Source: Metridium senile
Lineage: Eukaryota; Cnidaria; Anthozoa; Actiniaria; Metridiidae
Length of the DNA: 64,000 nucleotides
Reading direction: 5' to 3'
Assembly (NCBI GenBank): GCA_949775045.1
Contig: OX459096.1
Location: forward strand, 39,231,316 to 39,295,315
Part shown: positions 24,011-36,440 of the stretch, one piece after another
Layout: every line of letters starts with the position of its first letter
Numbering within the stretch: the first letter of the stretch is position 1
The notes under the pieces: generated by a model
What the model saw: the letters and a program-made list of their open reading frames with translations, nothing else
Told to the model about the DNA's origin: nothing
The model's database searches: none
Made by a program: the position numbers and the translations under genes

Positions 24011-24322
24011 ATGCTACGAGTAGTTACTCTTGTTTACAAGGTCTTAAATGGCCTTAGTCCTAACTACATTAGTAATATGTTCAAGCCAATATCAACTATG
24101 TCAAAACGTACCACTAGGAGTTCAACTAACAATAATTTATGGTTACCTAATGCTAAATTATCCATTACAAGAAACAGTCTCCGCTATAATGGAGCGGTAT
24201 TGTATAACAGTCTACCTGTAGATCAGTTAGATCTGCAAAATCAATTAAGATTTTCAAAGAAAAATCATATAATTACTTTTTGGACATGCATGCTATCTCT
24301 TCCTAGAACTTATTCAATGTAA
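24011..24322 (+). pseudogene. LINE reverse-transcriptase C-terminal scrap
   Basis: About 100 codons matching the end of CR1/L2-type ORF2: 'LVYKVLNGLSPNYISNMF' and 'SLRYNGAVLYNSLP' correspond to 'LVYKAINGLSPSYICNML' and 'FSVAGPTLWNQLP' of the LINE at 9107. The catalytic domains are absent. A 5'-truncated insertion, non-functional. Confidence 0.85.
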
Positions 24323-25989
24323 ATTACATTTTATGTATTCTCTATTTCATATTTAAATTCTTATATAATGTATTATTCAAATTTTTAGATATAGCATATG
24401 TCTTTTTATCAATATCATGATTTATTTAATTTATTTATTCTTACTTCTATACAAATTATTTATTTCGAGGACTCGCCGTTCGGTAGATATTCACCGACAA
24501 TCACTTCGCCATCGGCGAATAATTGTTAATTACTTTATCTTCGACAACTTAGTGGAAATTTGATGCTGATCGACCTTGATGATCGGGAACAGTGTAAAAT
24601 TTAATTTTTTGTTTACAGATTCTATACGTCAAAAAAATGAATTCAATTTTTGTCAACATTTCGTATTTCGTGTATTTAAATACTCTATAGTTGCGAAGCC
24701 TTGATTTCTATAATACTTCAGGATGTATTTGTCGCATATGCTTGGTGCAAAAAAATATTTTTGTTATTACAGATAGATCATGCGATGTGTTAATTTGATA
24801 AACATTTCACATGTATTTCATGTTTAGAATGAATTTCGCATCAATATCTATCATAGTATTACAAAAACGTGCACATTTCAAATTGTCGGGAAAATCGTTC
24901 TTGTGACGCTATTGGGTATCACCTCATTGCTTTCAGTCCAATACTAAAACAAACTCACCGCAGAGGTTACATATTTCGATCTAAATATCAAACATACCTT
25001 AACCAAGTCAGCTTGCATCGAGAAGTTTCTGGTCATAATATTTGATAAAATTTAATTATATAGTGACAATGCTCGCCAAGTTTCCAGCTGTGGTGTTCTA
25101 CTTCGCTAAACTTCTGAATATGGGTGTTGGCTTTGCTCACCTGGAACAGCGCGAGTATTAGCCGAGAGAACGAAATATTCATAAAATATCACAAAATGAT
25201 CGCCTTGGTGAAGTTTGTAATATGGCCAAGTTTCATGCTTTTATCACAAAACGAACATTTTTGGTGGGTGATTTGGTCCGTGCAGGAATTTTTTTTTAGC
25301 CAGCTGGCATACGCACGGAATTAATTTGATAGAAATGCAAAGATTTGAGTGGCAATTTTGGCTTGCACGAAATTGTATTTTCAAAATCACCCACAGCGGT
25401 AGGGGGTGGTATTTTGAATCAAATCTGAATACTAATATGGACTGAATTTACGGTCTAATTATTGAATTCAAAAAAAAAAAAAAAAACCTAAATATAAATA
25501 TAAATGATTAATATAAATATAAATGATTATATAAATGATTCAATCTTTACATGAGTAGTTGAGCTTGCAATTGAGTAGCTTTGTGAGCTTAGGAATGTTG
25601 AAATGAGTAAAATAATTTGCTTAATGATTACTTTTGAGCAAGTTTATGAACGTAAGAGTAGAAAAATGAAAATGGTGAGTGGTTTCAGCAAGTTTATGAA
25701 CGTATATCAAAAACTGAATGTGTATAAGTCCCTAAATAATTTAATCTTCAAATGAGCACTTGAGCAAATAGTAAATGAGCGCATTCAAAAAAAAAGCCTA
25801 TAACTCGTGAGCGTATTCACTCCTGCAGCATGGAACATACAAGAAAGAAAGAAATCTTGTTCCAAGAATCTAAACGCTCATTCTTTTACAGCGCTAATAA
25901 ATTATTCGATGTTACTCATCTAACGTTGCTTTTATGAGAGTTGAACAATATATCTAAATGTGCAGTTCATTAATGCCGCTCTAATTGCT
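24323..25989. other. Gene-free stretch
   Basis: AT-rich. 25490-25560 has short ATAAATAT/AAATGATT tandem words and 25560-25770 has loosely repeated 'gagtagttgagc' and 'agcaagtttatgaacgta' phrases. No coding signal. Confidence 0.5.
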
Positions 25990-27364
25990 TTCGTTATTTT
26001 ATTTTTTGCTTTATTCCTTCATTGCGGCTTTCATAATTTATCGTGTTATTAATAATTAATCAATCATTCTAATCTAATTAAAAAAGAATGAAAATATTAC
26101 AATTGTTGACAAAGAAAACGTTAGCTACCTTTTATATAGAAAGTACATCCCCCACTACCCTGGTCACCAGAGGATCGAAAAACTTTCTCTCTGCATGTAA
26201 CGTAGGGTCGCTTCGTGGCTCAAAATATGTTACAAAGAGAAAATTTGTGGAGCCTCCGCTGATCAGGGTTATCTCCCACTGGACGTCAGGGCTCACTATT
26301 TATTCTCTTTCACTTTCGAAGAACTCTTGTTTAATACTATTTATATATTTTACGATCGATGGCTCAAAGGCTGTAATGATGTAATTAATTTGAAAACAAA
26401 TTAGTAAAACATTAATAGACTAATGAATTGTTATGTAAAAAAAACATCAAGTTTTGAGATATTTTGCATGGCTTGTTATTGGGGTCAAAATCGGTCTGGA
26501 TCCGAGTGTAGTAAATACAACTTATAGTAGGTAATTGTAGCCAAATCTAGGTTATTCAACTCATTGTACCTTTTGGTGGCTCTTAAATGTATTAGGAAAT
26601 AACATGTGTTACCTTAAAATGCTTTCGGTGAACACAAACAGATGATAACTGTAGGTATCTGCAACGGCCGACTAAGTTGTAGCTTTACTTTCGAGAAACA
26701 AACTGTTATGTCGAGTTCTTAGAAATCACGAGACTCATACGTACCGTATGAGTTAATCAAAAGGGGATTACCCAGATATTACGTTTCTAATTAGTTTGCA
26801 TAACAAAAGCTCCCGAAAAACGTGTTTTCCAATTTCAAAATATGCTGGAGGTCAAGTTTGTAACATATAAAGACAATTGAGCACAATTTCATTTTTTTTT
26901 TTTTTGCTGTTTCTTTCCTTCGTTTTAATACGTTTTTAACTCGTGAGTTGAAAATCTCAGTTTTTAATGTCCTTTTTTACAAGTTTTGAATATAAAATGT
27001 AAAAGAAAAAAATCCCATTCATGAAAGATCGGAAAGGTATGGTAATGAAAAACCATTTATAAATATTTATCCTGTAGTTGCGGACACGTGGTGACAAGAA
27101 TAAGGGGCATCAAACATTTTAAAAAGGCATTGCAGTCGGGTTCACAGTCAAGCATATCTATACTGGCCTACCTATCAGTAGTTAATGCTGACTTTCAATA
27201 TTGTCATTTTGAAACTATCTGAATGGTACTAGCTAGAAAGATGTTTTCTCCCAAAATTGGTATTCTGAGAGGCTGATACAAATTTAGGCAAATAATATGG
27301 TTTCCAGAAATTGCAAACTAGTAAAAAAGTGTAACTTTTGCATTTTACTGCTAAACAGTCTTAA

Positions 27365-27437
27365 TTTTTACAATTGTAAAGCGCTTTAAAATATCCAATA
27401 ATTTAGGCGCTATACAAAACTATTATTATTATTATTG
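27365..27437 (+). repeat. LINE 3' tail (CR1/L2-like)
   Basis: 'GTAAAGCGCTTTAAAATATC' followed by 'TTAGGCGCTATACAAA' and (ATT)n is a CR1/L2-type 3' end: hairpin-forming, then a trinucleotide tail. It recurs in copy B (49455-49545) with a longer tail. No coding part is visible upstream. Confidence 0.75.
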
Positions 27438-27964
27438 ATAACAAAAACAATGTAATTAGCCCATAATTTAGCAGTATTAACAAAATTGCTTGATGTTAAT
27501 GAGCTTCAGGTGGACAATTGTAAATTAAATTTAGTTAGCTTTATATATACAATCAATTCCAAGTACGCATTAGCGTTATTATGTATTTTAAATTTCCATT
27601 GTGTTTGGTTCAAGCAGCCCTTTAAATCACATGACAATATGAATTTATGCATGAAAAAAGTAATTATCAATATGAGGTATGCATTTACATGAACTAGTTA
27701 TTTGAGCACATTGCAAACACTGCAAGCTAGTGTGCAAAATAAATATGAAATGAATGGCTAAATTTTGCATACTATAAATTGTTTATATGCTAATATTAGT
27801 AATAATGGTAGAGTGCATACACTAAATCCATGAAAACAAATAATAATTGTACCGAATAGTGATAATTTACAATAGAAAATATTTACTATTAAATAATGCT
27901 CATGAATTTGGTGTAAGCACTATAGGATTTTTACAATTCCATGAAGAAAGCATGCCGTGGTCAA

Positions 27965-28860
27965 GCAATTATAAATCATACAATCTGGTCGTGATGTAAA
28001 AATCGAAATCGTAGAAATCGTCTGAAAGAAAGAGCTTTAAGCTTAGTGTAGTAAGTTTGTAGATAGAAGAAAGGATAGGCACACAATAAAGAACACAACA
28101 CACTAGAGCGGGCATAGAGACAGGAGGAGCCAACGGGGGTGTTCTTTAAAAAAACTGTTCTTATAAGTAAATTCCTGGGAATTGAATTCTGCATGTACCT
28201 TGACTATTCTATTCTATTCGTTTTTCATTATATACATCCTGTCATTCTGAAATTACCTGGAAAACGTAAATTTTCGGGTAGCCCCGTTTCTCTTACCAAT
28301 CTCAAACACTGATATTTTTGTTTATAATTACCCGGGACCATTATTCTATTCACCTCTATATCAGTTGAAAACACTGCTAAGCATTTTTTTTTTTGGTTCT
28401 AAAAAAAATATTTTCCTGGGAAACATTATTCACGCAATCTATATATTTTTGGGGGTTAGCAGGTTAGAGAATTTTCGATTTCCTGGGAAACATTCTTGGG
28501 CCAAACCAAACGTTTCCTGGGACTCAAATTGTAAACTGTAGAGAAGCACATGGCAAAGGTGACAAGTCGAAGATGCAAAGCCAAACCTACCTATTTCGGT
28601 AATAAAATGTAGAAATCGTCTGGAAAAATCAGTGTTAAAGTTATTAGAGTAAGTTCTTAGGTGGGAGAAGGGCAAGGAATTCACAAAACAGGGATTAGAT
28701 CGACCACAACAATACAACAACTTACCAGTTCGCTTGTCAAATCTGAAGATGCCGGACGGAAGCGAGCACATGGCTCTATTTATAAGAAATTGTGGGTCAA
28801 CAGATGGAATTGTGAGTCCAGAGTATTTTCACTTCCGGTTTTCTTGCCGTAAATCAGTAC
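27965..28860 (-). other. Conserved duplicated segment with possible exon/donor; function unknown
   Basis: On the minus strand two diverged segments (27976-28194 and 28439-28771) encode related strings ('FFYLQTYYTKLKALSFRRFL' and 'FSHLRTYSNNFNTDFSRRFL'), so the region is itself an old local duplication. At about 28727 the minus strand reads AACTG|GTAAGT, a consensus splice donor, 47 nt downstream of an ATG at 28771 (MCSLPSGIFRFDKRT). 'TATAAATAG' lies just upstream of that ATG. It could be a short first exon or part of an unknown repeat. Preserved in copy B (52943-53080). Confidence 0.35.
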
Positions 28861-29054
28861 TGCTGACTTGCTCGCTCGCTCAGGCTCGCTTCGCTTCGTC
28901 AGCAAAAAGTAGTGGTTTGATTTATTCTTTATATATTTTAATATTCAATCCCACTATGTCCAGTCACAGACAGACAACAAATACAATCTTCGGTTTATCA
29001 TTGTTTTATTTAATGTTAAAAATCAGTTTTAATTATTTAATAATATTAATAATG

Positions 29055-29197
29055 GAGTACAAACACTAAAAGTGTGCAGCATAAATACCACTAAATACTG
29101 CTAAATTATGCAAATTCTTTTGTTCTCTATTGTTTAATCAACACTATTTAGCCGGGTAAATAGTACAAAGTATTGCACACTTTTAGTGTTTGTACTC
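29055..29197. mobile_element. 143-bp MITE with perfect 24-bp inverted ends
   Basis: GAGTACAAACACTAAAAGTG at the left is repeated in reverse at the right end. The related sequence at about 6590 has no such insert, giving an approximate empty site. Copy B holds it at 53337-53462 with an 18-bp internal deletion. Confidence 0.85.
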
Positions 29198-29717
29198 TAG
29201 CTGCAGTGTAGTGTTAAAAGAATTAAACTTTATGTGAAGAATTAAGACAATATAACTGAATAAAACCCCCACATTAAATTGATAAATAAACTATTCCCTC
29301 GTTTAATTTCCCAGTGAATATACCGATAGTTACTGATAGTATCCTAACAAGTACATTGCTACGAATAAACGAATAAGGAACTTGAAAGCCATCGTAAGGG
29401 TATTCAGTATATATGCAACCATTTTTTTTTTTAATTTTTAATTTTTACCCTTGGGTAAAAGTGTCGATGCTCGTCGGGAATGTTCAAAAACACCCCTAAA
29501 AAGATATCCTTTGAAACACAGGTAACCCAAGCAATCCATTTGTAAAGGAATGTATGTAATAACACGGCTTTTGTTATAATATTACAATAAACAGCTGGAT
29601 TTTTGACAATAAAGTTTATAATTAATATTAAAAGTGTACTTATTGTATATCATACGGACCATACGTAAGAGAAGCGGAGTGGGTACCTAAAATGGCTTAT
29701 AATTAAAACGCGAAATA

Positions 29718-29906
29718 TTGAGAAGACTGACAGTAAGTACACTTCTTTATAAGCTTCTTTATAAACTTTTATTAGGCTTAAGATCATTTTCTGTATGTGC
29801 TACTATGTTGTGGAACAAGCTTCCAATCGAAATTAAGGACAGTCCCACAATAATGACATTTAAATCTAAGTTAAATTGTAACTATATTTTTATATATTGT
29901 AATTAA
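29718..29906 (+). pseudogene. LINE ORF2 C-terminal scrap with TTA tail
   Basis: 'LRSFSVCATMLWNKLPIEIK' matches the conserved end of CR1/L2 ORF2 ('RRFSVAGPTLWNQLPQSLK' in the LINE at 9107). It is followed by about 20 codons, the stop, and the TTA/ATC tract that begins at 29912, so the tract probably started as this LINE's tail. Present in copy B at 55272-55460. Confidence 0.8.
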
Positions 29907-29911
29907 CTAAC

Positions 29912-29935
29912 TTATTATTATTATATATTATTATT

Positions 29936-29979
<44 letters not shown>

Positions 29980-29990
29980 TATCATTATTA

Positions 29991-30030
<40 letters not shown>

Positions 30031-30102
30031 CATTATTATTATTATTATTATTATCATCATCATTATTACTATTATTATTATGACTTCTTTATTATTGACT
30101 TG

Positions 30103-30186
<84 letters not shown>

Positions 30187-30236
30187 GTTATTATTATTAT
30201 CATTATCATTATTATTATTATCATTATTATTATTAT
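29912..30236. repeat. (TTA)n/(ATC)n microsatellite
   Basis: TTA array with an inner (ATC)n block (29938-29978). The R4-like LINE 3' end joins it directly at 30236. Confidence 0.97.
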
Positions 30237-31420
30237 GGCAAGTTTTATTTTCTTTGGTGTGTCATAGTTACATTAACAAGCGGACAATTACGTCTGGGCT
30301 AATTAAGTACATTTTTCTTTACAAACGTTTAATCCGCTTATGTATATTCATAAAACGTTTTAACGATGTTTGCGTTCTGGCAGATAATCCATTTCTGGCA
30401 ACGTTCAATAAGGAAGGTCAGTTCTTTGTCAGTGTTTGTTAAATTTCTTAGATCTTTCTTAAGTTCTTCGTGGAAACCTCCGAGAAAGTCGAAGACAACA
30501 TTGATTTGTTTTACGCTTGGGCTTTTGTATAGTTGTTTTATGCCTGCGCGAAGCTCTGTATATTTTTCTTGTTTTGTTTTTATTCTGTCTGCAATTGCAC
30601 CGACCTGGCAGACTGTGCCTTCAAGAAGTGTCCAGTAATTAGTTTCTTTATCGTGTACTATCACGTCGACCTTATTTGCTCCGTTTTCTGGTGCTTTCTG
30701 GAGTTGGAAAGGTACATCCCAGTATATTTTCGCCTTTTCGTTTTCGAGTACTGTAGGTGGTGGGCGTTGCTGATACCATGGCTTTCCGTTATCGCTCTCT
30801 TGGAAGTTGTACTTTTCCAGCAAACAGTGGTATATTGGTCTTAGCATTCTATCATGTCTGGCCTTGTAGAGGCTTTGTGCAATCTTTGAGCAGGCGCACA
30901 TTACATGTGTTGTTGATTCTGTCGCCTTATGGCACATTCTGCATTTGATGTCTGTGATAGTCATCTGTACTTTGCTTTGTTGGTATGTCTTTGTTGGTAG
31001 TAGTTGTTGGCGTATGCTCTTGTTTACGCTATAAACGATATTGGGAATATTTTTCCATTTCTTCAGGATCTGGTTGGCTGTAGGTGACATTTGTTTATCT
31101 TGAAGCTGTTGGTTGGTGTATTTTCCAAGCCATGATTGCTGTTCTACTTCGTTGACATATTTCTCTATAATCTTTGATCTTAGCATCTCCTTTATTGCTT
31201 TAGGGGACGATGTGGTTATTAGCTTGGTCTCACTCGTAGATGATATTGTAGTTCCTGTTTCGTCGAAGCTGAGCTAAGCTGCATGTTAAGTTGTAATCTG
31301 ATGCGTGCTTGGTGGCTTGTTTAAAGATCGATCTTCTACCTTGTGTGATTTTTTCCATTTCGAGTGTTCTTGTATGCTTGATCCTTTTGTCTTCACTGTT
31401 GTTGAGGTAGTTGGCCATCT

Positions 31421-32387
<967 letters not shown>

Positions 32388-33641
32388 ATTGTTGTTAATT
32401 TGTAGGTGTCCTCTATGCTTTTCATACCACTTCCCCCTAGTTCTTCTGGTAGGTAGAGTAGTTTGATGGATTCGTGATGGTGCATTCCTTTTTCTTTTCT
32501 GATGATCTCTCTTGTGCGTCTGTCTAGTATATCCTTTAGTTGGTTTACTGTCCAGTCGCTTGTCCACATGTGGTATTGAAGGCCAGGTAGAGCAAAGGTC
32601 TTGGTTGCGTGTACTTTTCTTGGGATAGAGATGTTGCTTGACCAGATAATAGAAATGCGTTTAAGGTATTCTTTATTTGCCTCGTTGTAAACTTGTTCTT
32701 CTAGTTGTCTTGAGTTTTCGTATTTTCCGAGGAATTTGTAGTAGTCGTTAGAATCAAGTACCTTCAGTTCTTCAGTGTCCGATATTTGCACACTTTCTTC
32801 ACTTCGTTTCATTTTACCTCGTACGATATTGACTGTTGCACATTTGTCTAAACCCCAGAAAAGTCCTATGTTCTCAAACATAATCTTTGCTGTCTTTGTA
32901 ATCAGTAGTGCTTTTTGTGCTGACTTGTGATAGGTCTTTAGATCATCTACGTATAGTAAGTGTGTCAATTTCTCCTGTTTGTTATGTGAGTATGTATATC
33001 CTTCTGTGCTTCTTAGCCACCAGGCTATTGGGTTTAGGCAAAGTGTAAACAATCTGACGCAAAACGAGTCTCCCTGTAGAATTCCTTGTTTTAGTCGTAT
33101 TGGGCCAATTTTCTCTTTCTTGTCTTCGATCTTGACCTCTAGTGTGATGGACCATTTCTTCATTGTGTTCTTGATAAAATTGGTGATCTTTGTTGGAATG
33201 TTGTGCATTTGTAAGCTGAGTGTCAGCCATTCATGATTGATTGAGTCAAATGCCTTCTTCACATCAACCCATACACAAGAGAGATTTTTCTTTCTGTCTT
33301 TTGCTTCTTGTAGCGTTGTTTTGTCGATTATTAGATTGTCTATGCATCCCATAGAGTTTGTAGTGCACCCTCTCTGATCTATCTGCATGTACTGATGTTT
33401 TTCTTGGTGTTCTTTAAGTTTGTTGTCAATGACTGATGTAATTGTCTTATACATTGTGTTGAGTAACGTGATTGGGCGATGGTCTTTGGCTTGAGGATTT
33501 TCCTTCTTCGGGATCATAATGCATTTTCCTTCTACTAACCAGTCTGGTAGTGATATGTCATTATTGATAATTGTGTTTACAGCCTTTGCAATTCCTTTGT
33601 GTGTAGTTGGTAGTGTCTTAATCCAGTAATTAGTTATCTTG

Positions 33642-33758
<117 letters not shown>

Positions 33759-33985
33759 GTAGTACTTGATACTTGATACAGCATCTCGTGTAGAAGGCAG
33801 TCAAATTTGCTAGAACATTTCTTAAGGACAATAAAGTTATCAATTAAGTCGTCAGGAGCAGTACTATTGTGTTTTATAAATAGATGAAGATTTTTGCTTG
33901 TGCTGTTCAACGCGTACATGAAGGTGTCATTAAGAAATGTTCTAGCAAATTTATTTCTTTACTAAGTCTCATTTTTACGTCATTA

Positions 33986-34125
<140 letters not shown>

Positions 34126-34602
34126 ATTCTAAACTTTAATTTTAGAAATCCAGCTATTTACTGTAATATCAAAAGAAAAGCCGTGTTATTACATACATAG
34201 CTTTGGAAATGAATAGGTTGCCTGTACTTTGATAAAGGCGTGGCACAAACATCAAAACAAAACGCAAAAAGCTCGGTTACGTACTTTCTGATCCTTATCC
34301 CTAAGAGTTACGACAAGCCTATCCGATAACTTTTACCCCCTATTAAATAGTTATAAAGTTAATTACTGTGCACGCAAACAATTTCAAGACTGAGACAAGG
34401 TAACGTGACGAAGCGATGCATAGGTTCACCACTATGCTGGGTGATACAAAACATCCTCTTAGTCAATAGTCTAATTCAATACTACGAATAAATGATACAA
34501 TTGTCTATTCATCCCTTACTGTCTAGAGGCGTAGTCGATCGAGTGTTTCTCTACAGTTCCCAGAGTGTTAATGACGTTTTATATTGCTTTTTATAATTAT
34601 TT

Positions 34603-35475
34603 CTATTGAGTGTGTCCCTTCCTTGCTCCCTTGCTCACTCCCTCCTTGCTCACTCCCTCCTTGCTCACTCCCGCCCTTGGTAACTCTTCAATTTGAGGTA
34701 AAAGTTGAGGTAAAGGACCATCAAGAATATCGGTATTTTCTTGATATTGTTTAGTCAAGAAAAAGTCTGCAAGTTGATAATTGAGAGTAACCAAGACCAT
34801 AAAAAGCAAGAGCATGCCAACAGATAAGAAATCATGGCAGTCATCGGCACTTCCTTCAGTGAGAAGTAAGGCCTTGTTTGATGGAATTTGCATGGTTTTA
34901 AGGTATTTCGAAGTGCATGTTGGAATTGATATTAATTTGTATGAAAGCACAACAATTCCTAATGCATATAGCACAAAAAATTCAATGGTATAAAGTTTCA
35001 AAGTTACTTGATATACTGCAGTTTTCGGGTCATCTTCCTCGGCAAACTTTGGAAGGCGGTTTAAAGTGAGCATAAGAGCAACAGAGGTAATATGTTCCAG
35101 CATATATGAAGCATAGACTATGATCGACTTCCATCCAGTAACTCTCACCATGATTATGAAATCATAGATAAGTACCAATATAAGAGTCACACAAAGTTTG
35201 AATGAGTACTTTTTAGCACGGAGATCAACTAATTCAAAACTGTGGTATCCAGGCATTCTTTTTGCGTAGTCGATCAGAAACAATGATGTACAGCTAATAG
35301 TTATTTTCCAGATAACCGCCATAATTTCGGGATAAGAGTAGAGAGAAAAATGCTTGCATAGAGTGCTCTTTCTGAATTCTCTGAAGAAACAGTCGCATAA
35401 CCATATTGTGTACAGAAAAAGACCCATAGTACGGATAATAATACTGAACTTCAGTCGCCATATTAGTGGAACCAT
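34603..35475 (-). CDS. Six-pass membrane protein, unknown function (copy A)
   Basis: A 290-residue protein from the conserved MVP start. An upstream in-frame Met exists at 35529, but the intervening stretch follows a splice-acceptor-like TTTTTGACAG and MVP is the only Met shared by all paralogues. Predicted membrane segments: about 10-29, 50-70, 92-112, 118-138, 157-182 and 216-239. Family-conserved marks are CDCFFREF (27-34), SYMLEHITSVALMLTLN (123-139), the IPTC motif (184-187) and DDCHD (211-215) between segments 5 and 6. The protein ends with 'ENTDILDGPLPQ' and a hydrophilic tail of GVSKE repeats encoded by a short CT-rich minisatellite. About 96 percent identical to 60951-61775. I recognise no known family; a receptor, channel or transporter role would be a guess. 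Confidence 0.75.
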   Translation of the reverse strand: MVPLIWRLKFSIIIRTMGLFLYTIWLCDCFFREFRKSTLCKHFSLYSYPEIMAVIWKITISCTSLFLIDYAKRMPGYHSFELVDLRAKKYSFKLCVTLILVLIYDFIIMVRVTGWKSIIVYASYMLEHITSVALMLTLNRLPKFAEEDDPKTAVYQVTLKLYTIEFFVLYALGIVVLSYKLISIPTCTSKYLKTMQIPSNKALLLTEGSADDCHDFLSVGMLLLFMVLVTLNYQLADFFLTKQYQENTDILDGPLPQLLPQIEELPRAGVSKEGVSKEGVSKGARKGHTQ

Positions 35476-36440
35476 TGTGTGTTTCTTGTCTGGCCTCTGT
35501 CTTCCTGTCAAAAATTGAAAGTGTATCAAATATTTTAGTATATATGTAGCTTAGTTTTCTTTCTTATTTTCGTTATTTCATTTTTGCTTTATTCCTTCTT
35601 TGCGGCTTTCTTTAAATTTATGATGTTATTAATAGTTCATTAATCTAATCTAATTTAAAAAATATGTTACTGAGAGAGTTTATCGAGCCTGCTGACCAGC
35701 GTTATCCCCCATCAGAAGTCATATGTATATGGTATATGTAAATAATGTTTGTCTTTCACTTTGGAAGAATGCTTGTTTAATACTACTTATATAATTTACG
35801 ATCGATGGTTCAAACAAAACAAAGGTTGTAATGATGTAATAATGAATTATTTAATTTAAAAAAGTTAATAGACTAATTAATTTTTAGCTGTTTTCTTTCC
35901 TTCGCTAAGAGACGTCTCTGTAAAAGCGGTCCACTGCATTTCGGATCAGAAAAAAGTTTGCCCTAAAACTTTCACAATGAAACAGCACAACCCATTGAGT
36001 AATCACAATGACTTTGGTTCTCGAAATTCCTCAAAATACTGTTTTTACAGCGCATTTCTCAGGTGCCCGGAAAACGAAGACCCGGAGAAGGAAGACCGAA
36101 GACCCCAAAAACGTAGACTCACGATAATTATCGAGATAAATGCCTTAAACGTCAAATACTTTCTTACAACATGATCGTTTAAAGCTTTGGCATTATTTGT
36201 GACGTTTTACGATGGTTTTGTGTTTCGTTTTGGTACCGTTTTCACAGGGAGCCCGGCTTTTTGTCTTTTTTTTTTTTGCCCTGTAATATATTATGCTTGT
36301 ATCGGGACTCTTGTGGTATGAGATAGTTCCGAAGTATCGTATAAAAGAACGAAGTTAACCAAACAGCTCAAGTACCTAATGAAGCCGCCAGTCAAAGTCC
36401 ACAGACGGCGGGAAACGAGAACCTTTTTGTACCAGCGGGC

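Noticed and set aside
27486..27692. 68-codon frame repeated in both copies (also 49596-49802)
   Set aside because: Identity is explained by the segmental duplication, not by selection; no domain is visible.
30366..30638. Plus-strand frames over the R4-like LINE (also 55934-56516, 32979-33236, 57561-57818)
   Set aside because: They are the antisense shadow of the LINE protein.
35977..36174. 65-codon frame (also 62277-62474) as a gene
   Set aside because: It crosses the left border and inverted arm of the MULE-like element at 36060; conservation comes from the duplication.
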